Below are positions 24,677 through 34,304 of a stretch of DNA of 64,000 bases, in pieces; the first letter of the stretch is position 1; each line of letters opens with the position of its first letter. The notes beneath the pieces are model-generated. The model was given only the letters and a program-made list of their open reading frames with translations. It had not been told where the DNA came from and ran no database searches. The stretch covers positions 248,001 through 312,000 of the forward strand of contig NZ_BDCG01000018.1 of the NCBI RefSeq assembly GCF_001613385.1, read 5' to 3'. The DNA comes from Nocardia flavorosea NBRC 108225 (GTDB lineage Bacteria > Actinomycetota > Actinomycetes > Mycobacteriales > Mycobacteriaceae). Position numbers and translations under genes: made by a program.

Positions 24677-25537
24677 TTACTCCGGTTTATGGCTGACGAA
24701 TATGGCCGTACCCGGGAAAATCTGTCCCCGCAGCGGGCTCCACTGCCCCCATTCCCGGTCGAGCCATTCCGGCCAATCGGGCTCGACGATATCGTCGAGT
24801 ACCAATCCCGCGCCCACGATTTCCCGGACCCGATCACCGATCGTCCGATGATGTTCCACATAGGTGCAGCGGCCGTCGCCGTCGAATTCGGTGTACGGCG
24901 TGCGGTCGAAATAGGGGAGCACGGCCTCGAGGCCGTCCGGCCCCGGATCGTCGCGGAAGATCCAGCGCATCGGATGGTTCACCGCGAAAACCCAGCGGCC
25001 GCCCGGCCGCAGCACCCGGGCGACCTCCCGCATGACGCGTGCGGAATCGGCGACGAACGGCACGGCGCCGAAGGCCGAACACGCCAGATCGAACGATTCG
25101 CCCGCGAACGGCAGATCCTCCGCGCCTGCCTGGACCAGCGGGACCCGAGGCCCGCCCTGCTCCATCGCGGCAAGCCCCCGAGACAACATCCCCATCGACA
25201 GATCCAGCCCCACCGGGTGTGCCCCCTGACCGGCCAGCCAGCGCGCGCAGGGCGCCGATCCGCAGCCGAGTTCCAGGATCCGCTTTCCGGCGATCTCCCC
25301 GAGTAGCCGCATATCGCCTTCGTGCAGCCCTTCCGGGCACCATACGAACTCACCCCCCGGACTAGCGGTGCCCAGGAACTCGCCATGGGTATCGTGGTAG
25401 TCGCCGGCGTCGGCATCCCACCAGCGCCGGCTCGCCCGCTCGCTTTCTTTCGAATCGACTCGCGAGCGTGCGGCACCCGTGGTTCCCAGTAGTGCGGTGG
25501 CCTGAGCGTGGCGATCTTGAACGAGGTCGTCGGACAC
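24677..25537 (-). CDS. Class I SAM-dependent methyltransferase
   Basis: Methyltransferase of 286 residues with motif I LELGCGSAPCARWLA, the acidic end of strand 2 GLDLSMGML, motif II QAGAEDLPFAGESFD and motif III VLRPGGRWVF. The substrate is unknown; the fold resembles UbiE/Tam-type enzymes. The GTG start at 25537 (SDDLVQDRHAQ) is chosen because more upstream residues do not look family-like, though no good Shine-Dalgarno is seen. It is divergent from rpsA, matching the neighbourhood in related actinobacteria. Confidence 0.82.
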   Translation of the reverse strand: MSDDLVQDRHAQATALLGTTGAARSRVDSKESERASRRWWDADAGDYHDTHGEFLGTASPGGEFVWCPEGLHEGDMRLLGEIAGKRILELGCGSAPCARWLAGQGAHPVGLDLSMGMLSRGLAAMEQGGPRVPLVQAGAEDLPFAGESFDLACSAFGAVPFVADSARVMREVARVLRPGGRWVFAVNHPMRWIFRDDPGPDGLEAVLPYFDRTPYTEFDGDGRCTYVEHHRTIGDRVREIVGAGLVLDDIVEPDWPEWLDREWGQWSPLRGQIFPGTAIFVSHKPE

Positions 25538-25704
25538 GACGCGAAGCTTATAGATCCGCAGCGGGGGGTCGTTTGCCCGGCTGGATACGGGTCGCGTACG
25601 CTGAACCCGCAAGTGATCACACCCGGAGCCGCTGGGTGTATCGCAGCGTACCGAAAGTCTCAATGTCCGCAACCGATCACAATCCGTCCGGAGCAAACCG
25701 CCAC

Positions 25705-27165
25705 ATGCCCACCACCGTCACCTCGCCGCAGGTAGCCGTTAACGACATCGGCTCCGCCGAGGATTTCCTCGCCGCCATCGACGCCACGATCAAGTACTTC
25801 AACGACGGCGATATCGTCGAAGGAACCATCGTCAAAGTCGACCGCGACGAGGTCCTGCTCGACATCGGTTACAAAACCGAAGGCGTCATCCCGTCTCGCG
25901 AGCTCTCCATCAAACACGATGTCGACCCGAACGAGGTCGTTTCCGTGGGCGATGAGGTGGAGGCCCTGGTCCTCACCAAGGAGGACAAAGAGGGCCGCCT
26001 GATCCTGTCCAAGAAGCGGGCTCAGTACGAGCGCGCCTGGGGCACGATCGAGGAGCTCAAGGAGAAGGACGAGGCCGTTCGCGGCACTGTGATCGAGGTC
26101 GTCAAGGGCGGTCTGATCCTCGACATCGGTCTGCGCGGCTTCCTGCCCGCGTCGCTGGTCGAGATGCGCCGCGTCCGCGATCTGCAGCCGTACGTCGGCA
26201 AGGAGATCGAGGCCAAGATCATCGAGCTGGACAAGAACCGCAACAACGTGGTTCTGTCGCGTCGCGCCTGGCTGGAGCAGACCCAGTCCGAGGTGCGCAG
26301 CGAATTCCTGCACCAGCTGCAGAAGGGCCAGGTCCGCAAGGGTGTGGTCTCCTCCATCGTCAACTTCGGCGCCTTCGTCGATCTCGGCGGTGTCGACGGT
26401 CTGGTGCACGTCTCCGAGCTGTCCTGGAAGCATATCGATCACCCGTCCGAGGTGGTCGAGGTCGGCAACGAGGTCACCGTCGAGGTCCTCGACGTCGACC
26501 TGGACCGCGAGCGCGTCTCGCTGTCGCTGAAGGCCACCCAGGAAGATCCGTGGCGGCAGTTCGCCCGTACCCACGCCATCGGCCAGATCGTGCCGGGCAA
26601 GGTCACCAAGCTGGTCCCGTTCGGCGCGTTCGTCCGCGTCGAGGAGGGCATCGAGGGCCTGGTGCACATCTCCGAGCTGGCCGAGCGCCACGTGGAGGTC
26701 CCGGACCAGGTCGTGGTCGTCGGCGACGACGCGATGGTCAAGGTCATCGATATCGACCTGGAGCGTCGCCGGATCTCGCTGAGCCTCAAGCAGGCCAACG
26801 AGGACTACAGCCCCGAATTCGATCCGTCGAAGTACGGCATGGCCGACAGCTACGACGAGCAGGGCAACTACATCTTCCCCGAGGGCTTCGATCCCGAGAC
26901 CAACGAATGGCTCGAGGGCTTCGACAAGCAGCGCGAAGAGTGGGAAGGCCGCTACGCCGAGGCGGAGCGCCGGCACAAGATGCACACCGCGCAGATGGAG
27001 AAGATGGCGGCCGACGCCGCGGCCGAGGCCGTCAACGGCAGCGGTTCGTCGAACTACTCCTCCGAAAGCGGCGCGCAGTCCAGCGCTCCCGCGGAGTCGG
27101 GTGGTTCGCTGGCCAGCGATGCTCAGCTCGCGGCCCTGCGGGAGAAGCTCTCCGGTAACGCCTGA
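25705..27165 (+). CDS. rpsA: 30S ribosomal protein S1
   Basis: RNA-binding ribosomal protein of 486 residues with four S1 domains, near 35-105, 125-190, 205-278 and 293-363. Repeated strands include GDIVEGTIVKVDRDEVLLDI, GLILDIGLRGFLP, SSIVNFGAFVDLGGVDGLVH and KLVPFGAFVRVEEGIEGLVH. The acidic C-terminus ends in SDAQLAALREKLSG, shared with mycobacterial S1. The last S1 domain is where pyrazinoic acid has been reported to bind M. tuberculosis S1. Start ATG 25705 (PTTVTSPQVAVNDIG) matches relatives; ATG 25663 would add 14 residues. A perfect 15-bp terminator follows. Confidence 0.96.
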   Translation: MPTTVTSPQVAVNDIGSAEDFLAAIDATIKYFNDGDIVEGTIVKVDRDEVLLDIGYKTEGVIPSRELSIKHDVDPNEVVSVGDEVEALVLTKEDKEGRLILSKKRAQYERAWGTIEELKEKDEAVRGTVIEVVKGGLILDIGLRGFLPASLVEMRRVRDLQPYVGKEIEAKIIELDKNRNNVVLSRRAWLEQTQSEVRSEFLHQLQKGQVRKGVVSSIVNFGAFVDLGGVDGLVHVSELSWKHIDHPSEVVEVGNEVTVEVLDVDLDRERVSLSLKATQEDPWRQFARTHAIGQIVPGKVTKLVPFGAFVRVEEGIEGLVHISELAERHVEVPDQVVVVGDDAMVKVIDIDLERRRISLSLKQANEDYSPEFDPSKYGMADSYDEQGNYIFPEGFDPETNEWLEGFDKQREEWEGRYAEAERRHKMHTAQMEKMAADAAAEAVNGSGSSNYSSESGAQSSAPAESGGSLASDAQLAALREKLSGNA

Positions 27166-27195
27166 GGCATCGTCGGGTAGCCCCGAAGATCTGAC

Positions 27196-27230
27196 GAAGA
27201 CCCCCGGTTCCTCGCGAACCGGGGGTCTTC
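27196..27230 (+). terminator. rpsA terminator
   Basis: GAAGACCCCCGGTTC (27196-27210) pairs perfectly over 15 bp with 27216-27230 on a CTCGC loop. No U-tract follows, as is common in actinobacteria. Confidence 0.8.
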
Positions 27231-27359
27231 GCTATCGGTGGCCGACCATCGCGGAGTCGCGCGGCTGCCGGGGTTCCGGTCGGGCCGGCTGCCGGGCGTG
27301 GCTGCGGAACGGCGTTCGGGTCGACGATTCGACGTCCGAGTGACGGATACGGAAACGGC

Positions 27360-27389
27360 GACGGCCCGGCACCGAGGTGCCGGGCCGTC
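27360..27389. terminator. Second strong hairpin, between rpsA and coaE
   Basis: Arms 27360-27373 and 27376-27389 are complementary over 14 positions; the inner bases form the loop. A T5 run occurs at 27401-27405 on the plus strand. It lies just beyond the stop of the minus-strand ORF at 27405-27623 and may terminate that gene or late rpsA transcripts. Confidence 0.7.
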
Positions 27390-27404
27390 CACCAGTGTTC
27401 TTTT

Positions 27405-27623
27405 TCAGCCTGCGGGCGCGGGAATCCAGCGAATACGCACTCGTGGTACGACGGGCCGGTGGCGTTTGGCGGCGAAACTGTGTTGCGCCGGGACCACGAA
27501 AACGGTGAACCACGAACGCCGGTTTTCGCGCAGATATCTCGCGACGGCCGGAATAAAAACGCAATGCACGCGACCCGCCGAACCCAGCCGGTGGCGGCCT
27601 GTACGGATTTCTCTGGTGCGCAT
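27405..27623 (-). CDS. Possible small basic protein, 72 aa
   Basis: An Arg-rich ORF (MRTREIRTGRHRLGS... ending IRWIPAPAG) without a recognised family. The ATG has AAGGAA five bases upstream, and a strong hairpin lies just after the stop; both favour expression. The rest of the spacer from 27390 to 27818 holds nothing else I can support. It could still be chance coding in GC-rich DNA. Confidence 0.4.
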   Translation of the reverse strand: MRTREIRTGRHRLGSAGRVHCVFIPAVARYLRENRRSWFTVFVVPAQHSFAAKRHRPVVPRVRIRWIPAPAG

Positions 27624-27818
27624 ACTCTTTCCTTTGCTTGTCGTAACAAGTGCTATCGGAAAAAGGGCAATTCCCGTCGATATTGCGGCGAACGCAGATT
27701 ATCCGAGTGGATCTCATGGTCCGGACATTTCCGGATCGGGCACCCGTGGGCGTGTCGTACCGCGGCCGCGGATCGACCTGTCCGGCGTGGTCGGTGCCGC
27801 GGATGCGAAACTGAGCCA

Positions 27819-29003
27819 ATGTTACGAATCGGCCTCACCGGAGGTATGGGCGCGGGCAAATCGACGGTGGCGCGGGCACTCGCCGACCACGGGGCGGTGA
27901 TCATCGACTCCGACGTCATCGCACGGGAGGTGGTGGCACCCGGTACTCCCGGACTGGCGACCCTCGTGGAGGCGTTCGGCGCGGATATCCTCGCCGCCGA
28001 CGGAAGCCTCGACCGGCCCGCCCTCGCCGCCAAGGCGTTCCGCGACGACGAATCCCGCGCGACCCTGAACTCCATCACCCATCCCTTGGTGGGGCAGCGC
28101 ACCACCGAGCTGCTCGCCGCAGCAGCGCCGGACGCCATTGTGGTGCAGGATGTTCCGTTGCTGGTGGAGAACAATATGGCGCCGTTCGTGAACTTGGTAC
28201 TGGTGGTGGACGCCGCCACCGAAACCCGGTTGCGGCGGCTGGTGGAATTCCGTCGTGTGGACGAGGCCGATGCGCGCGCCCGGATCGCGGCACAGGCCAC
28301 CGACGAACAGCGCTACGCCGCCGCCGATGTGCTGTTGGACAACAACGGTGCCGCGGGCGCGGTGGAAGCCGAGGTCGCGCGGTTGTGGGAGCGGCGGCTG
28401 GTGCCGTTCGAAGCGAATATGCGCGCCGGTATCGCGGTGCGCCCCGAGTTCGGCATCGTGGAAGCCAGGCCCGAGTGGGCCGCGCAGGCGCAGCGGCTGA
28501 TTGCCCGGCTACAGGTTGCGGCCGGAGCGGCAGCTGTCCGGGTCGACCATATCGGCGCTACCGCGGTGCCGGATCTCCCCGCGCCGGATGTGCTCGAATT
28601 GCAGATCACGGTCGCTGACGCGGCCGGTGCCGCCGGTATTCGGGACGCTCTGGCCGGGGCCGGATTCCCGGAGCTTCGGACGCCGGTCCCCGAGCCTTCT
28701 ACCGATGCAGCGGACAGTTCCACCGCGGTTGGGATGCACGGTAGTGCGGATCCCGGACGTCCCGCGCTCGTGCACCTGCGCGTGGCGGGCAGTTCAGGCC
28801 AGGAGTTGGCCCTGGCGTTCCGCGACCGGCTGCGGACCGACGAGCAGATACGCGCCGAGTACACGGAGGTGATCCGTGCCGCGGCGAACAAGGCCGCGGG
28901 GCTCGATGGTGACGAGGCGTGGGCGGCCTATGCCGCGGCGCGGCAACCCTGGCTGACCGGAGTGTTCCAGCAGCCGGGCGGCCGGAACGCGGAGCAGTTG
29001 TAG
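27819..29003 (+). CDS. coaE: Dephospho-CoA kinase fused to GrpB-like nucleotidyltransferase-fold domain
   Basis: The last step of CoA synthesis: ATP-dependent phosphorylation of dephospho-CoA. The first ~200 residues are CoaE, with P-loop GLTGGMGAGKST (5-16), VIIDSDVIAREVV, NSITHPLVG and VVQDVPLLVEN. Residues ~215-385 are a GrpB/UPF0157 domain (VRVDHIGATAVPDLPAPDVLELQI; FRDRLRTDEQIRAEY). The 394-residue fusion is the arrangement known in mycobacteria. The start ATG at 27819 gives the family N-terminus; the in-frame extension back to 27459 is non-homologous. Confidence 0.95.
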   Translation: MLRIGLTGGMGAGKSTVARALADHGAVIIDSDVIAREVVAPGTPGLATLVEAFGADILAADGSLDRPALAAKAFRDDESRATLNSITHPLVGQRTTELLAAAAPDAIVVQDVPLLVENNMAPFVNLVLVVDAATETRLRRLVEFRRVDEADARARIAAQATDEQRYAAADVLLDNNGAAGAVEAEVARLWERRLVPFEANMRAGIAVRPEFGIVEARPEWAAQAQRLIARLQVAAGAAAVRVDHIGATAVPDLPAPDVLELQITVADAAGAAGIRDALAGAGFPELRTPVPEPSTDAADSSTAVGMHGSADPGRPALVHLRVAGSSGQELALAFRDRLRTDEQIRAEYTEVIRAAANKAAGLDGDEAWAAYAAARQPWLTGVFQQPGGRNAEQL

Positions 29004-29352
29004 CCATGAGCCGGCCGGCCGGTGCGCCGAGCGCAAATGGTTCGGCGGCGGGGCGCGCCGAGCTGCCGTGGTTCACGTCGGCACCGGCCGCCGGCCACGA
29101 ACCCGCCGGTGACCGAGATCCCGGAGGGCGCCGTGGCAACCGGGGCTCGGGCCCCATCGCGGGACCGCCGGTGCGCCGGCCCGGTCGCAGCCCGGTATCA
29201 CCGGAACGGAGAGGCCGGATGATCGGTTCGGCCGTTGCCGGGCGGAACCGTTCGCGTCGGCTACCTGCCGGCTCGCCTGTGCGGGTGGCTTCCGGTTCGT
29301 CGCGACGCCGGTTCGAAGGCGGACTGTGTGCGATCGAACCGCGGGCGGCGGC
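29004..29352. other. Spacer between coaE and the DUF402 gene
   Basis: A 349-base GC-rich interval between convergent genes. A plus-strand frame opens at ATG 29006 but runs through the opposing gene and has no recognisable domain. I see no RNA gene or clear terminator. Confidence 0.4.
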
Positions 29353-29877
29353 TCACATCCAGGTGAGCGGCATATCCAGGGAGGCGGTCCAGGCCAGGAA
29401 GTCGTGGCCGTGGGCAGCGATACCGTCGATGGCGCGGGTGGCGGTCGCGACGGCTTGTTCGGCGCCGGCCGCGTCGATCAGGCCGGCCGTGTGTGCGGCC
29501 AGGAGTTCGTCGACGTCCAGCAGTTGGGTTTCGCGGCCCGTCCGGACCACCAGGTCCAGGTAGTGGTCGACCGATCGCCAGCGTTTCGGCTCGAATTCGC
29601 CGAACTCCCCGATATCGAGGTAGTAGTCCTGGTCGCGCATATGCGCGGGATGGAAGTGGAACACCGTCGCACGGATGCCGAGCGAGGGCAGCAGCCAGGA
29701 TTCGAGGTAGTGGAACTGAGGGTGGTCGGCCGTGCGGGCCATGTACAGGCCCCAGGGCTCGAGATGGTAGCGCTCGACCGCGCGGATGAACCCTTTCGGA
29801 TCGGTATTGGTCAGTTCCGCGATATCGAAGTACTCCACCTTCGGCCGGTGGACGTGCACACTGGCTGCGTTGGTCAC
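29353..29877 (-). CDS. DUF402 family protein
   Basis: A 174-residue protein of the DUF402/FomD-like fold. KVEYFDIAELTNTDPKG is the start of the domain. HFHPAHMRDQDYYLDIGEFGEFEP and RWRSVDHYLDLVVRTG contain the acidic and aromatic residues typical of nucleoside-diphosphate phosphohydrolases of this family. The product is probably a metal-dependent nucleotide hydrolase, but the substrate is not evident. The GTG at 29877 lies eight bases after a TAGATT -10 on the minus strand (29886-29891), so the mRNA is probably leaderless. It occupies the same place, between coaE and uvrB on the opposite strand, as in M. tuberculosis. Confidence 0.85.
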   Translation of the reverse strand: MTNAASVHVHRPKVEYFDIAELTNTDPKGFIRAVERYHLEPWGLYMARTADHPQFHYLESWLLPSLGIRATVFHFHPAHMRDQDYYLDIGEFGEFEPKRWRSVDHYLDLVVRTGRETQLLDVDELLAAHTAGLIDAAGAEQAVATATRAIDGIAAHGHDFLAWTASLDMPLTWM

Positions 29878-29885
29878 AGCTGGAG

Positions 29886-29891
29886 AATCTA
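29886..29891 (-). promoter_or_regulatory. Putative leaderless -10 of the DUF402 gene
   Basis: TAGATT on the minus strand, eight bases before GTG 29877. No Shine-Dalgarno is visible, which fits leaderless initiation. Confidence 0.4.
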
Positions 29892-30013
29892 CCCAGGACG
29901 GCGGTGATGTGCGCGGTGCCGTACCCGGCAAGACCGCCGGGCGGCGGGCGGCGTGGCCGCCGCCACCGTGTGGAGACCGGAATCGTGTCGGTGGGCGGGC
30001 TTAGTCTGGGGAT

Positions 30014-32206
30014 ATGGCATTCGCAACCGAACTCCGTGCGGCCGGCGTCAGCGGAACCGAGGCCGACGGGCAAACTCCCCTGGCGAAATCGGAGTTCCGC
30101 CCGGTCGGGGAGATCGAGCGGACCGGCGGGCAATTCGAGGTCGTCAGTCCGTATCAGCCCGCCGGGGATCAGCCGGCCGCGATCGAGGAGCTGGAACGCC
30201 GGATCACGGCCGGGGAACCCGATGTGGTGCTGCTGGGCGCCACCGGTACCGGTAAATCCGCCACCACGGCCTGGCTCATCGAACGATTGCAGCGGCCCAC
30301 GCTGGTGATGGCCCCGAACAAGACCCTTGCGGCGCAGCTGGCCAACGAGTTGCGCGAAATGCTCCCGCACAACGCGGTGGAGTATTTCGTCTCCTATTAC
30401 GACTATTACCAGCCCGAGGCCTATATCGCGCAGACCGATACCTATATCGAGAAGGACAGCTCGATCAACGACGATGTGGAGCGGCTGCGCCATTCGGCCA
30501 CCTCCGCGCTGCTGTCCCGGCGCGATGTGGTGGTGGTGGCCTCGGTGTCCTGTATCTACGGCCTGGGCACTCCGCAGTCGTATCTGGATCGTTCGGTGCT
30601 GCTGGAGGTCGGCGCGGAGGTCGACCGCGACGCCTTCCTGCGCATGCTGGTGGACGTCCAGTACACGCGCAACGATATGGCCTTCACCAGAGGATCGTTC
30701 CGGGTGCGCGGCGATACCGTCGAGATCATCCCGTCCTATGAGGAACTGGCGGTGCGGATCGAGTTCTTCGGTGACGAGATCGAGGAACTCTATTATCTGC
30801 ACCCGCTCACCGGGGATGTCGTGCGCAAGGTCGATATGGTGCGGATCTTCCCGGCCACCCATTATGTGGCCGGGCCGGACCGGATGGCGCGGGCGGTCAC
30901 CGATATCGAGGCCGAGCTGGAGGAACGGCTGGCCGAATTGGAGAGCAAAGGCAAACTGCTCGAAGCGCAGCGGTTGCGGATGCGCACCCAATACGACCTG
31001 GAAATGATCCGCCAGGTCGGTTTCTGCTCGGGTATCGAGAATTATTCACGGCATATCGACGGGCGGCCCGCGGGCTCGGCTCCGGCCACCCTGCTCGACT
31101 ATTTCCCCGACGATTTCCTGCTGGTCATCGACGAATCGCATGTCACGGTGCCACAGATCGGCGGTATGTACGAGGGGGATATGTCGCGCAAACGCAACCT
31201 CGTCGAATACGGGTTCCGGTTGCCGTCGGCGGTGGACAATCGCCCGTTGACGTGGGAGGAGTTCGCCGAACGTATCGGTCAGGCGGTGTACCTGTCGGCC
31301 ACCCCGGGCGATTACGAACTCGGCCGCGTCGGTGGTGAGGTGGTCGAACAGGTCATCCGTCCGACCGGTCTGGTCGATCCGCAGGTGGTGGTCAAACCCA
31401 CCAAGGGGCAGATCGACGATCTGGTGCACGAGGTCCGGCAGCGGATCGAGCGCGACGAGCGCGTACTGGTGACCACGCTCACCAAGAAAATGGCCGAGGA
31501 TCTCACCGACTACCTGCTCGGGCTGGGTTTGCGGGTGCGCTACCTGCATTCCGAGATCGACACCTTGCGCCGGGTCGAGTTGCTGCGTCAGTTGCGTCTC
31601 GGCGAATACGACGTACTGGTCGGGATCAACCTGCTGCGCGAGGGACTGGACCTGCCGGAGGTTTCGCTGGTCGCCATTCTGGATGCCGATAAGGAAGGGT
31701 TCCTGCGCAGCACCAAAAGCCTCATCCAGACCATCGGCCGTGCCGCCCGGAACGTCTCGGGCGAGGTGCACATGTACGCGGACAAGATCACCGATTCGAT
31801 GCGCGACGCCATCGACGAAACCGAACGCCGCCGCGCCAAACAGCTCGCCTACAACGCGGAGATGGGCATCGATCCGCAACCGTTGCGCAAGAAGATCGCC
31901 GATATCCTCGACCAGGTCTATTCCGAGGCCGACGACGAGGTCGCGGTCGGCGGTTCCGGCCGTAATGCCAGCCGCGGCCGGCGGGCGCAGGGGGAGCCGG
32001 GCCGGGCGGTGAGCGCGGGCATCGTGGAAGGTCGCGATATCAAGTCGATGCCACGGGCCGAACTGGCCGATCTGGTGGCCGAGCTGACCGATCAGATGAT
32101 GAATGCGGCCCGCGAACTGCAGTTCGAGCTCGCGGGCCGGCTCCGCGACGAAATCGCCGATCTGAAGAAGGAACTGCGCGGTATGGACGCGGCCGGACTG
32201 AAGTGA
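30014..32206 (+). CDS. uvrB: Excinuclease ABC subunit B
   Basis: Damage-verification helicase of nucleotide excision repair, 730 residues. Walker A is LLGATGTGKSAT, the damage-probing beta-hairpin lies in SYYDYYQPEAYIAQTDTYIE, the helicase motifs include VIDESHVTVPQIGGMY and YLSATPGDYEL, and motif VI is in QTIGRAARN. The C-terminal UVR domain (about 690-725, AARELQFELAGRLRDEI) contacts UvrC. About 30 residues precede the usual N-terminus. The ATG at 30014 has no Shine-Dalgarno, but TAGTCT at 30002-30007 suggests a leaderless start. No mycobacterial-type SOS palindrome was seen upstream. Confidence 0.96.
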   Translation: MAFATELRAAGVSGTEADGQTPLAKSEFRPVGEIERTGGQFEVVSPYQPAGDQPAAIEELERRITAGEPDVVLLGATGTGKSATTAWLIERLQRPTLVMAPNKTLAAQLANELREMLPHNAVEYFVSYYDYYQPEAYIAQTDTYIEKDSSINDDVERLRHSATSALLSRRDVVVVASVSCIYGLGTPQSYLDRSVLLEVGAEVDRDAFLRMLVDVQYTRNDMAFTRGSFRVRGDTVEIIPSYEELAVRIEFFGDEIEELYYLHPLTGDVVRKVDMVRIFPATHYVAGPDRMARAVTDIEAELEERLAELESKGKLLEAQRLRMRTQYDLEMIRQVGFCSGIENYSRHIDGRPAGSAPATLLDYFPDDFLLVIDESHVTVPQIGGMYEGDMSRKRNLVEYGFRLPSAVDNRPLTWEEFAERIGQAVYLSATPGDYELGRVGGEVVEQVIRPTGLVDPQVVVKPTKGQIDDLVHEVRQRIERDERVLVTTLTKKMAEDLTDYLLGLGLRVRYLHSEIDTLRRVELLRQLRLGEYDVLVGINLLREGLDLPEVSLVAILDADKEGFLRSTKSLIQTIGRAARNVSGEVHMYADKITDSMRDAIDETERRRAKQLAYNAEMGIDPQPLRKKIADILDQVYSEADDEVAVGGSGRNASRGRRAQGEPGRAVSAGIVEGRDIKSMPRAELADLVAELTDQMMNAARELQFELAGRLRDEIADLKKELRGMDAAGLK

Positions 32207-32229
32207 CCGCGCCGGTTTCCCGCGGACGG

Positions 32230-32700
32230 TCAGCCCTGGGTGGCCATCCATTCCTCGACCCGGCGTTCGGCCTCTTCACGGGAGACGTTCTCCACCCGGG
32301 TCATCACCACCCAGCGGTGACCGAACGGGTCCAGCAGGGCCCCGTAGCGGTCGCCGGTGACGAAGGTGGCCGGATCCTCGGCGACCTTCGCGCCGTGCTC
32401 GCGTGCGCGGGCGATCACGGCGTCGACATCCGGGCAGTAGTGCACCAGCGAGGTGTGCACCCATTCACCGGTCGGGGCCAGCACGTTCTGGTCCGGTACC
32501 GGCATGCCCAGCTGGATCGTGGAATCGCCGATCTTCAGTTCGGCATGGGCGGGCTGCCCGTCGGGCATATCGTTGCGGGAGAGCACCTCGGCACCGAAAA
32601 CGGCGCGGTAGAAGTCGATGGCGGCCTTGCCGTCCGGGACCGCGATGAACACGGTGATCGAGTGATAGCCCTCGGGAATCGGATTCACTGTTTCGCTCAT
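32230..32700 (-). CDS. VOC superfamily (PhnB/glyoxalase-like) protein
   Basis: A 156-residue protein of the vicinal-oxygen-chelate fold, PhnB-like branch. It has ITVFIAVPDGKAAIDFYRAVFGA in the first module and HYCPDVDAVIARAREHGAKV with DPFGHRWVVMTRVENVS in the second. Likely metal ligands are the N-terminal His of YHSITVF and the acidic/His residues of the second module. Function (resistance protein, isomerase or dioxygenase) is undetermined. It is convergent with uvrB, 23 bases away. Confidence 0.85.
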   Translation of the reverse strand: MSETVNPIPEGYHSITVFIAVPDGKAAIDFYRAVFGAEVLSRNDMPDGQPAHAELKIGDSTIQLGMPVPDQNVLAPTGEWVHTSLVHYCPDVDAVIARAREHGAKVAEDPATFVTGDRYGALLDPFGHRWVVMTRVENVSREEAERRVEEWMATQG

Positions 32701-33365
32701 GAGTTCGAGTCTGCTCGGGTGCGCGGCCGGGATCTTGTAAGAAAGCGACAGCTCGCCGGAGCCGGCGTCGTGCCGGTCCGGCGCCGACGCGGATTTGCAG
32801 GCGGCGCAATCGGTGTACGGAGTAGCCGCCGCCGCAATTCTGTGCAGGACCGGCGCAGCGGCCGGGGCACCCCGGTAACAGACGGCATGCCGTCGCGGTA
32901 CCGGTGGCCCTCATCTGGTGCCCGGCCTGCGTCCCTGGTCACCGGTGCTCTGTGGGCGAGGACCGGGGCCGGGGCGCCAGAGGCGACGATCTCCGGCGTG
33001 CGGGCGTGCGGCCCAGCGGTTCCGGTCGGGAAGCCACGGCCGGCCGAAGCCGACGTCGTGACCGGGCACCGGCCGGTGCCCGGCACGGAGGTACAGCGCG
33101 CAGAGCCTTCTCGGTGCCGGCAACACCTCCGCCCACCGCTCAGAGGCGGCCGGTGCCTCTGTCAAGAGAGGTGGCATCCGGACGGAATCGCCGAATGGTC
33201 GCCGCGCGACTTCCGGCAGGCACGTCGGCCCGGCACGACCGGTCCCGGCCTGCTTCTCCTCGTAGTTCGACGACTCCGCGCGTTGGTATCCGGCTCACCG
33301 TGGCCGGGCCGGCGGGCTCGATGGTGCGTGGTGGACCACGCGCAACGGCGGGACAGGACCTTGTC
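32701..33365. other. 665-base spacer without a supported gene
   Basis: Lies between the VOC gene (minus) and the AraC gene (plus). Several overlapping frames are open here on both strands, but none shows a recognisable domain or a ribosome-binding site. It carries the divergent promoters by position. I see no repeats or RNA genes. Confidence 0.4.
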
Positions 33366-34247
33366 GTGAGCCGCCCGGAATTCCCGGTGCGCCGCGCAGC
33401 GCCCGCGGCCGATGATCGTAAGGCGATTCTGCATCCGCATGAGCAGGAGCGCTATCGCACGCTCGAGCGGTTGCCGGCCGGTCCGGCGGTCGCCGAGTAC
33501 GTCGAATGGTATTGGGCCGTGCGCTGGGATATGCGCGGGCGAGCGCCCTACTTCGCCGAGGTGCTTCCGTTTCCGTGTGTGCATCTCACCTTCGAACGCG
33601 ACGGCGACCGTTTCGGGGGATTCGTCAACGGTGTGTGCACCCGGAAATATGTCCGGGAGCTCGCCGGTCGCGGGGAGACCTTCGGCGTGCGGTTCCGGCC
33701 CGGTGGGTTCGGGGCGTTCACCGGCCTCGATGTGGGCGGGCTGCGGGACCGGGCCGTGCCCGCCGCCGAGGTGCTGCCCGATATCGGAGATCTTGCCGAC
33801 CGAGTGCTGGCCACCCCCGCGGATGCCGACCGGCGCCGGTCGGTGGAGGACTATCTGCGCGCCCGGACCCGGCGTGAGGATCCGAACTATCGGCTCGTGC
33901 TGCGGATCGCGGCCGCGATGGCGCAGGATCCGCAGCTGACCCGGGTCGATCAGGTGACCGAGCGGTTCGGTGTTTCGGCGCGGACCCTGCAGCGGCTGTT
34001 CCGCCGGTATATCGGTGCCGGGCCGAAATGGGTGTTGCGCCGGTACCGGCTCCAGGACGGTGCGGATCTGCTGGCCCGCGGCCATACCGGCGATCTCGCC
34101 GCGCTCGCCGCCGACCTCGGATATTTCGATCAGGCGCATTTCACACGCGAGTTCACCGCGGAGGTCGGAATGGCGCCACTGGAATATGCCAAGAATTCGT
34201 TACGCTCGCGCGATGAGGTGACTTCCAAGGTGCTGCCTGCCTCATAA
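33366..34247 (+). CDS. AraC-family transcriptional regulator
   Basis: A 293-residue regulator. The N-terminal ~160 residues match the DUF6597-type sensor domain (VAEYVEWYWAVRWDMRG; FPCVHLTFERDG; FGVRFRPGGFGAF). The C-terminal double helix-turn-helix has QVTERFGVSARTLQRLFRRY, GPKWVLRRYRLQDGADLL and LAADLGYFDQAHFTREF. The GTG at 33366 follows AGGAC; a longer frame upstream is open but not domain-like. It is 57 bases upstream of a DoxX gene on the same strand, which it may regulate. Confidence 0.85.
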   Translation: MSRPEFPVRRAAPAADDRKAILHPHEQERYRTLERLPAGPAVAEYVEWYWAVRWDMRGRAPYFAEVLPFPCVHLTFERDGDRFGGFVNGVCTRKYVRELAGRGETFGVRFRPGGFGAFTGLDVGGLRDRAVPAAEVLPDIGDLADRVLATPADADRRRSVEDYLRARTRREDPNYRLVLRIAAAMAQDPQLTRVDQVTERFGVSARTLQRLFRRYIGAGPKWVLRRYRLQDGADLLARGHTGDLAALAADLGYFDQAHFTREFTAEVGMAPLEYAKNSLRSRDEVTSKVLPAS

Positions 34248-34304
34248 TCGAATTTCGGATTCGACATGTAAGCGGTACCCGTCGGTGAGAGCGAGGAGCT
34301 GCAC

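Noticed and set aside
29006..29563. Plus-strand ORF directly after coaE
   Set aside because: Arg/Pro/Gly-rich, no ribosome-binding site, and overlaps the DUF402 gene on the other strand.
29261..30991. 576-codon minus-strand ORF across the DUF402 gene and uvrB
   Set aside because: Overlaps uvrB antisense and the DUF402 gene in another frame; no domain.
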